A DNA stretch of 64,000 nt, taken from the NCBI GenBank assembly GCA_040901795.1, contig JBBDYH010000161.1, forward strand, positions 1 through 64,000, in the 5' to 3' direction. Each line of letters begins with the position of its first letter. The first letter of the stretch is position 1. Origin of the DNA: JBBDYH01 sp040901795 (GTDB taxonomy: Bacteria; Planctomycetota; Planctomycetia; Pirellulales; JALHPA01). This document shows positions 8,674 to 16,925 of the stretch, in pieces. Both the position numbers and the translations under genes were made by a program. The notes under the pieces were generated by a model. It saw nothing but the letters and a program-made list of their open reading frames with translations, had not been told where the DNA came from and made no database searches.

Positions 8674-9081
8674 TCAGAAAATCCCTAGCTGATCACGCGC
8701 GTCTTCACTCATCAGGTCCGGCGTCCACGGCGGAGTCATGACAATCTTGACTTCCACATTTGCCACGCCCGGCAGACGGCCGACGACTTGCTTGGCGTTG
8801 CCGATCAGTTGCGGGCCGGCGGGGCAGGCGGGGCTGGTCATCGTCATCTCGATGAAGACGTCTTCCTTGGGACCAGCTTCAGTCGCTTCGGCAGTGTCAG
8901 TGACTGGATTCTGATCGGCGCTGGCCGCTCCGTCGCCGCTCACCGATTCAGTGGTCGAATCCCGTTGGGCCGGCGCCACCGTGACCGTGTACACGAGTCC
9001 CAGGTCGATGATGTTGACAAACAGCTCAGGATCGATGACCTGCTTAAGGGTCTCACGGACTTGTTCTTCGTTGAGCGGCAT
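8674..9081 (-). CDS. sufT: SufT-like DUF59 (MIP18) iron-sulfur assembly protein
   Basis: A 135-residue protein of the DUF59/PaaD family. The start PLNEEQVRETLKQVIDPEL and NIIDLGLVYTVTV are diagnostic, as is TSPACPAGPQLIGNAK with the reactive Cys and the C-terminal PPWTPDLMSEDARDQLG. The family helps mature iron-sulfur proteins. Between the first two strands, where the family normally has a tight turn, there is an acidic, Ser/Thr/Ala-rich insertion (about residues 39-72). It is the last gene of the leftward suf cluster, 72 bp after the Rieske gene. No sufS or sufE/U gene is in this window. Confidence 0.88.
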   Translation of the reverse strand: MPLNEEQVRETLKQVIDPELFVNIIDLGLVYTVTVAPAQRDSTTESVSGDGAASADQNPVTDTAEATEAGPKEDVFIEMTMTSPACPAGPQLIGNAKQVVGRLPGVANVEVKIVMTPPWTPDLMSEDARDQLGIF

Positions 9082-9153
9082 CGTTGAGGCTCCATGAATC
9101 TCTACCTGCGTGCCACCGCTCGCCGCGAGCAGTGCCAGCCAGGGAAAACGTTG

Positions 9154-9468
9154 TCAATTGCTCAATTTTACCAGAATATCATCGCCATCCACCTTGACCT
9201 CGTGAGCAACCGTCGGCTGAGTGGCCGGCATGGTCAGGGCCTTGCCGGAGCGGATGTCGAACTTGGCGCCGTGCCGCGGGCAGGCGATCGTGTGGTCTTC
9301 GAGCTTGCCCTCGGCTAAAGGCCCACCGTCGTGCGTGCAAACATCGTCCAAAGCGAAGAACTGGCCCTTCACTTGGAACAGCGCCACGAGCCGATCATCA
9401 ACCTCGACCAGCATCTTGCCGGGATCGGAAAGGTCGGACACTTTGGCGACAAGTACGAAGTCTGACAT
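9154..9468 (-). CDS. Rieske [2Fe-2S] ferredoxin
   Basis: A 104-residue soluble Rieske protein. The cluster ligands are plain: C44-x-H46 (CTHDGGPL) and C63-x2-H66 (CPRHGAKFD). It lacks a signal peptide or membrane anchor and has the size of NirD-like or dioxygenase-type ferredoxins. It starts two bases after the sufD stop and is therefore co-translated with SufD. Rieske ferredoxins are common members of planctomycete and actinobacterial suf operons, perhaps supplying electrons during cluster assembly; that role is inference. Confidence 0.94.
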   Translation of the reverse strand: MSDFVLVAKVSDLSDPGKMLVEVDDRLVALFQVKGQFFALDDVCTHDGGPLAEGKLEDHTIACPRHGAKFDIRSGKALTMPATQPTVAHEVKVDGDDILVKLSN

Positions 9469-9470
9469 AA

Positions 9471-10772
9471 TTAGTTGTATTCTCGAATCCGCCGGCCAAT
9501 CGCTTCGCCCAGCGCGTCGCGGACGCTTTCAATCGTAATGCGGTCGAACACCTGCTGAAAGAAGCCGGCGACGTAGGTGCGAATGGCCTCGTTTCGCGTC
9601 AGGCCCCGTGTGCGGAGGTAAAAGATAGACTCTTCGTCCACGCGGCCGGCGGTGGCGCCATGCGTGCAGCGGACGTCGTCGGCTTCGATCTCCAGCCCCG
9701 GAATCGAGTCGGCCCGCGACTCGTCCGACAGCATCAGGTTATCGTTGCGCTGATAGCCGTCAGTCTTTTGCGCGCCGACATCGACCTTGATCATCCCGCG
9801 CCACACGAGCCGCGATTTGTCCTGCAGCGCGCCCTTGTAGAGCAAGTCGCTCCTGCACGACGGGGCCTCGTGGTGCTGCAGCGTGTTGTAGGTGAGGTGT
9901 TGCTTGCCCTCGGTGAACATTACGCCGTTGACTTGCGTTTGAGCGTTTGGTCCCACGAGCGCCACGTGCTGGTTCACTTTGGCCAGGCGGCTCCCCAGCG
10001 CGCCGATTGTCCATTGTAGTTGTGCATCGCGGCCGACCGAGGCCTTTTGATGGGCGAAGTGCCACACCCCCGGACTCCAGTTTTGCAGGTTGACGTAGCG
10101 GAGCTTGGCGCCAGGCTTGACGATCAGCTCGATCGCGCCGCAGTGGAAGCCGGTTTGGCCGCCGCCGGCGGTTTCGCTGAGCAGTGTGGCTTCGGCGCCT
10201 TCGTCGAGCACGACGAGCAAGTGGCTGGTGTCGACGCCGCCTTCGCTGATTGTGTTAAGCGTGTGCAGCGGGCGATCGATGACAACACCCTTGGGAACAT
10301 ACAGTATCGTCCCGCCACTTGTGGCCGCGGCGTGCAGCGCCGCGAAGCGGTCGTAGGCCGGATTGAAGACGTGGAATAGATGCCGTTCGACAAGTTGGCT
10401 TTCGTCGCGCGCGAGGTCCTCGAGACTGCCGAACCGTACGCCTTTCTTCACGAGCGACTCGTCAAGCGCAGAAGCAATCAGCCGGCTGTCGGACGCGACA
10501 GTAGAGCCGGCCAGATCGACCCCTTGCTTCAAGAGTGCATCAGGCAGCTCGGGCGCGGCCGCAGGTTCCGCCGACGGAAATGCGAAGCGGTCGAGCCGGA
10601 AGAGGCGGATATCGGTTCGCATCCACTCTTCGTCGGCGCGGCTGGGCATCGGCAACTCTTCAAACAACTTCCAAGCCGCGCGACGGCGATCGGTAAGCCA
10701 GCCCGGCTCTTGGCGCGACGCGAGGAATGTCTCGAAGGATTCGGCGGTAAAGCCGCTGGTGGCGATGCTCAT
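9471..10772 (-). CDS. sufD: Fe-S cluster scaffold protein SufD
   Basis: A 433-residue SufD. The C-terminal SufBD beta-helix core contains LHTLNTISEGG, NVMFTEGKQHL-type strands and the conserved end SIPGLEIEADDVRCTHGATAGRVDEE with the metal-site His, then FYLRTRGLTRNEAIRTYVAGFFQ. SufD forms the scaffold with SufB and SufC2 that builds Fe-S clusters. It follows sufB with only a small gene between them. The N-terminal helical region (PMPSRADEEWMRTD) is normal for the family. Confidence 0.96.
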   Translation of the reverse strand: MSIATSGFTAESFETFLASRQEPGWLTDRRRAAWKLFEELPMPSRADEEWMRTDIRLFRLDRFAFPSAEPAAAPELPDALLKQGVDLAGSTVASDSRLIASALDESLVKKGVRFGSLEDLARDESQLVERHLFHVFNPAYDRFAALHAAATSGGTILYVPKGVVIDRPLHTLNTISEGGVDTSHLLVVLDEGAEATLLSETAGGGQTGFHCGAIELIVKPGAKLRYVNLQNWSPGVWHFAHQKASVGRDAQLQWTIGALGSRLAKVNQHVALVGPNAQTQVNGVMFTEGKQHLTYNTLQHHEAPSCRSDLLYKGALQDKSRLVWRGMIKVDVGAQKTDGYQRNDNLMLSDESRADSIPGLEIEADDVRCTHGATAGRVDEESIFYLRTRGLTRNEAIRTYVAGFFQQVFDRITIESVRDALGEAIGRRIREYN

Positions 10773-10885
10773 AAGTCAGTCATTAGAAGAACGGCCGCAA
10801 ATTCACGCGAATGAGAGATTCCTTGGCGTTCATTCACGTGGATTTGCGGCTAACACTTTAGACGGGTGTGCGATGCGGTCCCGCG

Positions 10886-11116
10886 TCACCGCTTGCGGCG
10901 CTTACTGCCGTTCTCCACGCGAATATCAGTGACCAGCAACAGGTCGATGATATTATGGGCGTCATCCTCGTCGTAAACGATCACCGTACGTCCCGTCGGT
11001 CCAATGGCCATGAACTCCCGGTGCGGCACCGCAATATGGCGGCCATCCGCCAAATGCAATACAAAGCGCCGAAAGGGTTCGGCGCGATAGACCTCGCGCA
11101 CTTTTTCGATTGTCAT
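10886..11116 (-). CDS. Small hypothetical protein in suf operon
   Basis: A 76-residue protein starting MTIEKVREV, with FRRFVLHLADGRHIAVPHREF and TVIVYDEDDAHNIIDLLLVTDI. Planctomycetes encode many paralogues of this pattern, with no known function. It looks like a small beta-barrel of five to six strands. I chose the internal Met at 11116 because the longer version overlaps the sufB stop and lacks family-like sequence. It is co-directional between sufB and sufD, so co-expressed with them; a role in cluster assembly is unproven. The C-terminus is basic (KRRKR). Confidence 0.75.
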   Translation of the reverse strand: MTIEKVREVYRAEPFRRFVLHLADGRHIAVPHREFMAIGPTGRTVIVYDEDDAHNIIDLLLVTDIRVENGSKRRKR

Positions 11117-11138
11117 AGATCCCGCACCCTTGGAGTTG

Positions 11139-12554
11139 CTAACCAACCGAGCCTTCCATCTGCAGTTCGATCAGCCGATTCATCTCGACCGCGTATTCCA
11201 TCGGCAGCTCCTTGACCAGGGGCTCGATGAAGCCGCTGACAATCATCGTGCTGGCTTCGGGTTCGCTGAGGCCGCGGCTCATCAGGTAGAAGAGCTGCTC
11301 TTCGCCGATCCGCGAGACGCTGGCTTCGTGACCGACGCTGACGTCCTGCTCGTCAAGCTCGATATACGGGTACGTATCGCTGCGGCTCTTGGAATCGAGG
11401 ATTAACGCGTCGCAGACGACGTTCGACTTCGACTTCTTTGCGCCCCGCTCCACCCGTATCAGGCCGCGATAACTTGAACGCCCGCCGTTCTTGCTGATGC
11501 TCTTGCTGACGATGCGGCCCGACGTATTCGGCGCACAGTGAACCAGCTTTGCGCCAGCGTCCTGATGTTGGCCTTTCGAAGAGAACGCGATCGAGAGGAT
11601 CTCGCCGCGGGCCCCGGGCTCCATCATGTAGACCGACGGATATTTCATGGTCAGATGACTGCCCAAGTTGCCATCGATCCATTCCATCGTGGCATTCTCG
11701 TACGCCACGGCGCGCTTGGTCACGAGGTTGTAGATGTTGTTGGCCCAGTTCTGGATCGTCGTGTAACGGCAGCGGGCGTGCTTCTTGACGATGATCTCAA
11801 CCACGGCCGAGTGCAGGCTCTCGGTCGTGTACATGGGGGCCGTGCAGCCTTCGACGTAATGCACTTGGGCGCCTTCGTCGACGATGATCAGCGTCCGCTC
11901 GAACTGACCCATGTTCTCGGCGTTGATGCGGAAATAGGCCTGCAGCGGAAAGTCGATCTTCACCCCCTTGGGTACATAAATGAACGACCCACCGGACCAG
12001 ACGGCCGAGTTGAGCGCTGCAAACTTGTTGTCGGTGGACGGGATGATGGTCGAGAAGTACTGGCGCACCAGATCCGGGTATTCTCGCACCGCGGTGTCGG
12101 TGTCCGTGAAAATGACGCCTTTCTCGGCCAGGTCTTCCTTCAACGAGCCGTAGATGACTTCGCTTTCGAACTGTGCTTTCACGCCCGAAAGATATTTCTT
12201 TTCGGCTTCGGGGATACCCAGCCGGTCGAATGTTTTCTTGATCTCTTCGGGGACATCGTCCCAGGTACGGCCCTGATGCTCGGCCGGCTTGAGATAGTAA
12301 TAGATGTCCTGAAAGTTGAGGGCGATGTTGCCGCCCCAGCGAGGCATCGGCTTGCTGTTGAAGATCTCCAGGGCGTCGAGACGGAACTTGCGCATCCACT
12401 CCGGCTCGTCCTTCATATCGGAGATCTGGCGGACGATCTCAGCGTCGAGGCCTTTGCGGGCCTTAAAGATCGGCGTGGAGGTGGTACGAAAGTCGTACTT
12501 ATTGATTTCGCCGACGACGTCGTTGGTCGGGGCGAGTGCGAGGTCAGTAGCCAT
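11139..12554 (-). CDS. sufB: Fe-S cluster scaffold protein SufB
   Basis: A 471-residue SufB close to the family's usual length. Clear blocks are VPKGVKIDFPLQAYFRINAE, HYVEGCTAPMYTTESLHSA (with the conserved Cys), ATIQNWANNIYNLVTKRA-like text and SYPYIELDEQDV-type end with GHEASVSRIGEEQLFYLMSRG. SufB receives sulfur and, with SufC and SufD, assembles Fe-S clusters in the cytoplasm. The ATG at 12554 follows a 130-bp gap after sufC that contains an AT-rich repeat, so a secondary promoter or processing site is possible there. Confidence 0.97.
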   Translation of the reverse strand: MATDLALAPTNDVVGEINKYDFRTTSTPIFKARKGLDAEIVRQISDMKDEPEWMRKFRLDALEIFNSKPMPRWGGNIALNFQDIYYYLKPAEHQGRTWDDVPEEIKKTFDRLGIPEAEKKYLSGVKAQFESEVIYGSLKEDLAEKGVIFTDTDTAVREYPDLVRQYFSTIIPSTDNKFAALNSAVWSGGSFIYVPKGVKIDFPLQAYFRINAENMGQFERTLIIVDEGAQVHYVEGCTAPMYTTESLHSAVVEIIVKKHARCRYTTIQNWANNIYNLVTKRAVAYENATMEWIDGNLGSHLTMKYPSVYMMEPGARGEILSIAFSSKGQHQDAGAKLVHCAPNTSGRIVSKSISKNGGRSSYRGLIRVERGAKKSKSNVVCDALILDSKSRSDTYPYIELDEQDVSVGHEASVSRIGEEQLFYLMSRGLSEPEASTMIVSGFIEPLVKELPMEYAVEMNRLIELQMEGSVG

Positions 12555-12608
12555 GGTCGTTTATTAGTTGTTAAGGTGTGATTTGATCGCCGGTCGCTTA
12601 GTACTCCG

Positions 12609-12681
12609 AATGATGAATGACGAATGCGGAATGATGAACTTTGCAAACCAACTCATCGTTCATCATTCATCATTCATCATT
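12609..12681. repeat. ATGATGAATG-type inverted repeat
   Basis: AATGATGAATGA at 12609-12620 is matched by its reverse complement TCATTCATCATT at 12663-12674 (and again at 12670-12681). The arms consist of short ATGAATG repeats. It lies between sufC and sufB. Its size and simple make-up suggest a dispersed repeat rather than a regulator site. Confidence 0.75.
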
Positions 12682-12687
12682 TGCCCA

Positions 12688-13527
12688 TCATGCCGCCTCT
12701 TGCGGAGCATTGGCCTCTGCCATCGCACGCTCCTCGGCAGCCGCCTGGGGGTACGCTGCGCGGATGCGCTCGTAGCCTTTCTTGTGTAACTCTGCGGCAA
12801 GCTCGGGGCCGCCGGTTTCGACGATCCGGCCGCCGAGCATGACGTGTGTTTTGTCTGGGTGGTTATGTTCGAGCAGTTGCTCGTGGTGCGTAATGATCAA
12901 AATGCCCATGTTCTCGCCGCCGATCTCGGCGATGCTCTGGCTGGCCAGGCGAACCGCATCGGCGTCGAGGCCGCTGTCAGTCTCATCGAGGATCGCAAAT
13001 TTCGGCTGCAGCACGGCCAGTTGCAAGATCTCGGCCCGCTTCATTTCGCCACCCGAAAAACCCTCGTTGACGTAACGGCGGGCGAAGTCGGGGTTCATCT
13101 TGAGTTGCGACATGCGCGACTTCAGCTCCTGGCGGAATTCGCGCATGGGGATCAGCTCTTCGCCTTCTTTCCGCTCCGGCCGGCGTGTGTTCGTTGCGGC
13201 GTGCCGGAGGAAATCCGCCATCTTCACGCCGGGGATCGCCATCGGTCGCTGGAACGCCATGAAGATTCCCGCCCGCGCGCGGTCGGTCGGCTCCCTCGCC
13301 AAAATATCGAGCACCGTGCCGTCCGCCTTGACCAGCTCGATCGTGCCATCGATGACCTCGTAGTTCGGATGGCCCATGATCGCAAAGCCGAGCGTGCTCT
13401 TGCCCGAGCCATTGGGGCCCATCAGGGCATGCGTTTCCCCGCGGCGGATTTCCAGATCGACGCCCTTGAGGATCGGCCGCTCGCTGACGGAGACGTGGAG
13501 GTTTTTGATGCGCAAAGTTTCAGTCAT
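12688..13527 (-). CDS. sufC: Fe-S assembly ATPase SufC
   Basis: A 279-residue ABC-type ATPase. Walker A is GPNGSGKST, the signature FSGGEMKRAEILQLA, and Walker B FAILDETDSGLDADAVR, all as in SufC, which powers conformational change of SufBD. Its C-terminal tail (KGYERIRAAYPQAAAEERAMAEANAPQEAA in pieces) is an Ala/Glu-rich extension beyond the usual end. I prefer the ATG at 13527 (MTETLRI) over one five codons upstream that would touch the nuoB stop. It begins the structural part of the suf operon, 11 bp after nuoB. Confidence 0.97.
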   Translation of the reverse strand: MTETLRIKNLHVSVSERPILKGVDLEIRRGETHALMGPNGSGKSTLGFAIMGHPNYEVIDGTIELVKADGTVLDILAREPTDRARAGIFMAFQRPMAIPGVKMADFLRHAATNTRRPERKEGEELIPMREFRQELKSRMSQLKMNPDFARRYVNEGFSGGEMKRAEILQLAVLQPKFAILDETDSGLDADAVRLASQSIAEIGGENMGILIITHHEQLLEHNHPDKTHVMLGGRIVETGGPELAAELHKKGYERIRAAYPQAAAEERAMAEANAPQEAA

Positions 13528-13538
13528 TACGTCCTTAT

Positions 13539-14156
13539 TCACCCTGTGATTTTCTGGTGGTCGTACAGCGGCTCTTGATCGGCCGGCGCGTCGACGTAAC
13601 CCGAGTGATGCGGCACCGGGAGTTCATCGTCGTGCTTCTGACCTCGTACTGCGAATCCCAGTCCGGGCTTTTTGTTCATGCGCTGCCCGCGGATCTTGTC
13701 TTGGATCCGCATCAGGCCTTCCAGGAGCGACTCCGGGCGCGGCGGGCAGCCCGGGACGTAGACATCAACCGGGACGACAAGGTCCACGCCTTTGACGACG
13801 TGATAACCCCATTTGAAGTACGGTCCACCGCCGGTCGTGCAGGCGCCCATCGCAATCACGAACTTCGGGTCGGGCATCATGTTGTAAAGACGTCGAACGC
13901 GGCTGGCCATTTTGTAGGTCACCGTGCCGGCCACGATCATCAAGTCCGATTGCCGCGGCGTGGCCCGGAACGCGCCCGCGCCGAAGCGGTCCATGTCGAA
14001 ACGGCTGGCGCCGGCGGCCATCATCTCGATCGCGCAACAAGCCAGGCCGAACGTCATTGGCCAGATGCTCGACTGGCGGGCCCAGTTGATGGCCTGCTCG
14101 AGCGAAGTGGTGATGACGTTCTCTTCAAATCGTCCTTCGATCCAAGGTTGGGTCAT
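13539..14156 (-). CDS. nuoB: NADH-quinone oxidoreductase subunit B (NuoB)
   Basis: A 205-residue NuoB. The four ligands of the N2 [4Fe-4S] cluster are C40, C41 (GLACCAIEMM), C106 (MGACTTGG) and C137 (VPGCPPRPE). The start at 14156 gives the normal N-terminus; an open upstream extension is not conserved and overlaps the promoter side of sufR. NuoB carries the last cluster before quinone in complex I. Here it is alone, without nuoA, nuoC or nuoD, inserted between sufR and sufC and co-directional with both. Whether it serves complex I encoded elsewhere or has been recruited to the iron-sulfur locus cannot be told from the window. Confidence 0.95.
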   Translation of the reverse strand: MTQPWIEGRFEENVITTSLEQAINWARQSSIWPMTFGLACCAIEMMAAGASRFDMDRFGAGAFRATPRQSDLMIVAGTVTYKMASRVRRLYNMMPDPKFVIAMGACTTGGGPYFKWGYHVVKGVDLVVPVDVYVPGCPPRPESLLEGLMRIQDKIRGQRMNKKPGLGFAVRGQKHDDELPVPHHSGYVDAPADQEPLYDHQKITG

Positions 14157-14224
14157 AGCTGGTGCAATTGGAAATTGTTTTGTGAATGACCAAGTCGGTG
14201 GAAACCGCTCAATATAACTCGCAG

Positions 14225-14839
14225 CTAACTTGTCTGAAACCGACAACACGTGCCACCATCCAGCCGGCATTCGCTGAGTTTCACCTTCTCGCCCACCAAT
14301 TCGGTAAACACCATGTTCTCCATCGCGCACACGCCGCGGTCCTGCTCGGCCAACGTCGGATAAGGGCAGGCCCAAGCCGTGAGGACCGGAAGCTCTGGCG
14401 ATCCTTCCACGGAGAACGGTACGTTCCGCTCGCTCATGAGCTCGGCCACTTGCTGCATGCGGTCGGCCGACGCAGTAGCAGTCACGCGGCTGGCGTACGT
14501 GCTCGCCACTGACTTGGCCAGACGCTGCAACAAGCCACTGCGCACCTCCGGGTCTTTGACCGAACGAACCTCTTGCCATAAGGCGACGGCCAAATCCCCG
14601 AAGTTGTGACCCGCCTCGCGGCGACCTTTTTCCGTCAGCGAATAACGGTGACTCGGGCGGCCACGTGGCAACCTGGCAGCGTCTCGTCCGACAAGGCCGC
14701 CGGCAACGAGCCGCGTGAGCCGCTGGCGCACGGCGGTGCGGGTCACGCCCATGTGATCGGTAAGGTCACCAATAGCCAATGGACCGTGCCGTCGCAGCAA
14801 ATCGAGGACTTGGGAGTCGGAGGTTTCGACGGTGGACAT
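14225..14839 (-). CDS. sufR: SufR-like Fe-S sensing repressor
   Basis: A 204-residue regulator with an N-terminal winged helix (GDLTDHMGVTRTAVRQRLTRL, wing RGRPSHRYSLTEKGR) and a C-terminal cysteine-rich part: C158 (ACPYP), C171 (GVCAME), C191, C198 and C199. SufR proteins bind a [4Fe-4S] cluster through such cysteines and repress suf genes when clusters are sufficient. It is the first gene of the cluster. I chose ATG 14839; an upstream Met would add eleven residues. The assignment as SufR rests on fold, cysteines and position at the head of the suf genes. Confidence 0.87.
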   Translation of the reverse strand: MSTVETSDSQVLDLLRRHGPLAIGDLTDHMGVTRTAVRQRLTRLVAGGLVGRDAARLPRGRPSHRYSLTEKGRREAGHNFGDLAVALWQEVRSVKDPEVRSGLLQRLAKSVASTYASRVTATASADRMQQVAELMSERNVPFSVEGSPELPVLTAWACPYPTLAEQDRGVCAMENMVFTELVGEKVKLSECRLDGGTCCRFQTS

Positions 14840-14887
14840 AACAGGCGCCTGTGTTCTTAACACCTGAATCATACGAGATTTGCGACT

Positions 14888-14947
14888 TTTGGCAACTGCT
14901 TATGCCAAATATATGCGTTCCCAAGTGATTGTAACTTAAAGGGTTAC
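14888..14947. promoter_or_regulatory. Candidate sufR operator/promoter palindromes
   Basis: Upstream of sufR an AT-rich stretch holds two perfect inverted repeats: TTTGGCA-N8-TGCCAAA (14888-14909) and GTAAC-N7-GTTAC (14931-14947). Cyanobacterial SufR binds a CAAC-N6-GTTG-type palindrome, so the second is similar in form but not identical. Autoregulation of sufR and the downstream suf genes through one of these is a prediction. Confidence 0.4.
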
Positions 14948-15032
14948 GACCGTAGATGGGATTGCGGCCGAAAAACCGTGAGATTTCGCCGTTTCGGGAA
15001 TCGATTACGGCTGAAAACAAGGGACTGTAGGA

Positions 15033-16070
15033 TCAGCCTGCGGCCGGCAAATGTTCGCGGGATGCGTGGCGGGGGAAGTGGCGCTCGACGACGTCGTGGA
15101 ACTCTTCCGGCGTCGTCACGCGGGCGACGTTGCCGCGGAACTCGCGCGCCCGCGGCCGGCCTTGGGCGTAGCAGCAGGCGAACTTGCGCATGAGGAGCGT
15201 GCCGCGCTCGTCGCCGAAACGCTGACAGACAAGCTCGTAGTGGTAGAGCAACAACCGCCGCTCTTCTTCGAGCGTAGGGTCAGGCGGGATCGGCTCACCG
15301 CGCAGTGCCGCCGCCGCCTGGCGGAAAATCCACGGTTTGCCTAACGCGGCGCGCGCGATCATGACGCCATCCACGTTGTATCGCTGAAACGCTGCGACGA
15401 CCGCTTCGGCCGAGGTCAAATCGCCATTGCCGATCAGCGGCATCGCTCGCAGGTGATCCTTGATCTGGCTGATGCGTTCCCAATCCGCCGAGCCGGTGAA
15501 AAAGTCCTGCGCGGTGCGACCGTGGACCGTGATTGCCGCCGCGCCGGCCGATTCGACCGTGCGGGCGACTTCAATGGCATTGATCGTGCTCCGCGTGCAA
15601 CCGAGACGAATCTTGGCCGTGACCGGCGTCGGGTCGCAGGCCTTCACCACGCGCTCGACAATCCGGCCGACGGTTGCGGGACAACGCAACAGGTACGAGC
15701 CGCTATGCGCCTTTTGTGTGACCTGCTTGACAGGGCAGCCGAAGTTGATGTCAACCACGCTGACCTTCAGCTCGTGGGCCAGCTTCGCGCCGACCGCGGC
15801 CAACGTCTCGGGATCGTTGTCCCAAATCTGCACGGCCAGCGGCCGCGGCTCCTCGGCGACTCCCCAAAGCCGATCGGGATGAGCGTCCTCCTCCTTTTCC
15901 ATCCAAAGAAAGCCGCGTGCGCAGATCATCTCCGTCGCCTGCAGGCCAACGCCGCCGAACTCACGAACCACCTGGCGGTAGGCGTAGTTCGTGAAGCCGG
16001 CCATTGGCGCCTGGAGGATCGGCGGATCGATGAGGAGCGGGCCGATGCGAAGGGGCGGAGCGATGTTCAT
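15033..16070 (-). CDS. dus: tRNA-dihydrouridine synthase
   Basis: A 345-residue FMN-dependent TIM-barrel protein that reduces uridines in the D-loop of tRNA. Family blocks are LQAPMAGFTNYAYRQV, VVDINFGCPVKQVTQ with the catalytic Cys, PVTAKIRLGC, AITVHGRTAQDFFTGSADW and PLIGNGDLTSAEA. The sequence is most like the DusB subgroup. It reads divergently from the small gene at 16148 and is not clearly in an operon with sufR. Confidence 0.94.
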   Translation of the reverse strand: MNIAPPLRIGPLLIDPPILQAPMAGFTNYAYRQVVREFGGVGLQATEMICARGFLWMEKEEDAHPDRLWGVAEEPRPLAVQIWDNDPETLAAVGAKLAHELKVSVVDINFGCPVKQVTQKAHSGSYLLRCPATVGRIVERVVKACDPTPVTAKIRLGCTRSTINAIEVARTVESAGAAAITVHGRTAQDFFTGSADWERISQIKDHLRAMPLIGNGDLTSAEAVVAAFQRYNVDGVMIARAALGKPWIFRQAAAALRGEPIPPDPTLEEERRLLLYHYELVCQRFGDERGTLLMRKFACCYAQGRPRAREFRGNVARVTTPEEFHDVVERHFPRHASREHLPAAG

Positions 16071-16147
16071 TGAGAAAAATGTCGATGACTTTCAGATCAC
16101 TTCTAAGGTAGAATTATAGCGGAATCGGACTTACCTGGAGACAGCTC

Positions 16148-16399
16148 ATGGCAACTGTTGATCTAGATAGACTTGCGAACGAGATCAAGAGCTTGACGCC
16201 GAACGAGCGAAGTAAATTACTCGAGCTGGTTCAAGAAGGTGATCAAAAGCGGCAAATGACCGAGGAAGAGTTCGAGACGATGCTGTTCGAACGCGGCGTT
16301 CTCGTGTCGCGACCGACTCGAGCGCCTAGGCCCCCTTGGACTCCAATCGAAATCCCCGGGCCTCCGTTATCCCAAACGATTATCGAGGACCGACGATAG
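16148..16399 (+). CDS. Small antitoxin-like protein
   Basis: An 83-residue protein. The N-terminal half predicts two helices (VDLDRLANEIKSLTPNERSKL, then TEEEFETMLFERGVL). The C-terminal tail is proline-rich and ends in PIEIPGPPLSQTIIEDRR in outline, a style seen in small antitoxins paired with PIN toxins. The next gene is a thioesterase, not a toxin, so this is an orphan. The start has the usual ATG after an AT-rich region; the identification as antitoxin is weak inference. Confidence 0.65.
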   Translation: MATVDLDRLANEIKSLTPNERSKLLELVQEGDQKRQMTEEEFETMLFERGVLVSRPTRAPRPPWTPIEIPGPPLSQTIIEDRR

Positions 16400-16425
16400 G
16401 ATTCAATCTTCCTCATAATCTTTTC

Positions 16426-16824
16426 ATGAAACCCACTCTCCAACCCGGCATCCGCGCCGAAGCTCGTCATCGCGTCGTCTCGCAGAACCTGTTGAGCTCG
16501 CTGATGCCCGGCGCGCCGCCGGTTTTCGCGACGCCTTGGATGCTGTGCGTGATGGAGACGGCCGCGGCCGCGGCGATTGCGCCGCATCTCGACGCCGGCG
16601 AGGCGTCGGTGGGCTATTGCTTCGAATTCCAGCATCTCGCGCCGACTCCGGCCGGCATGATGGTCGTCGCGACGGCCGAGGTCACCAAGGTTGACGGCAA
16701 CATGGTGACGCTCTCGATTGAAGCTCGCGACGATCAGGAAGTGATCGGACGGGGGACACACGTGCGCGCGGTCATCGACCTGGAGCGATTTAATCGACGG
16801 CTCAAGAAGAAGAGTGGCGGATAA
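16426..16824 (+). CDS. FlK-like hotdog-fold thioesterase
   Basis: A 132-residue hotdog-fold protein. Residues T36 (FATPWM), E44 (VMETAA) and H70 (FQHLAP) have the same mutual spacing (8 and 26) as the Thr-Glu-His catalytic set of fluoroacetyl-CoA thioesterase FlK, as I recall it. Physiological substrates of the many bacterial relatives are short acyl-CoAs; fluoroacetate resistance should not be assumed. Start at 16426 gives the conserved N-terminus (PGIRAEARHRV); an earlier in-frame start overlaps the preceding gene. Confidence 0.85.
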   Translation: MKPTLQPGIRAEARHRVVSQNLLSSLMPGAPPVFATPWMLCVMETAAAAAIAPHLDAGEASVGYCFEFQHLAPTPAGMMVVATAEVTKVDGNMVTLSIEARDDQEVIGRGTHVRAVIDLERFNRRLKKKSGG

Positions 16825-16848
16825 TGTAGACCGCACGCCGCGGCGGCA

Positions 16849-16903
16849 GTGTAGTCATCACACTCCGCGTGATGAATCCTCTCGCGGAGCGAGAGGACTA
16901 CAC
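16849..16903. repeat. 55-bp double-hairpin element, copy 1
   Basis: Outer arms GTGTAGTC (16849-16856) and GACTACAC (16896-16903) enclose CATCACAC-TCC-GCGTGATG and CCTCTCGC-GGA-GCGAGAGG. A near copy lies at 49282-49335. Both lie about 20 bp beyond the stop codon of a minus-strand gene. The loops TCC and GGA place it in the same family as the arrays at 4991 and 56057. Confidence 0.88.
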
Positions 16904-16925
16904 TAGGGCCCACAGAGTGTGCCAC

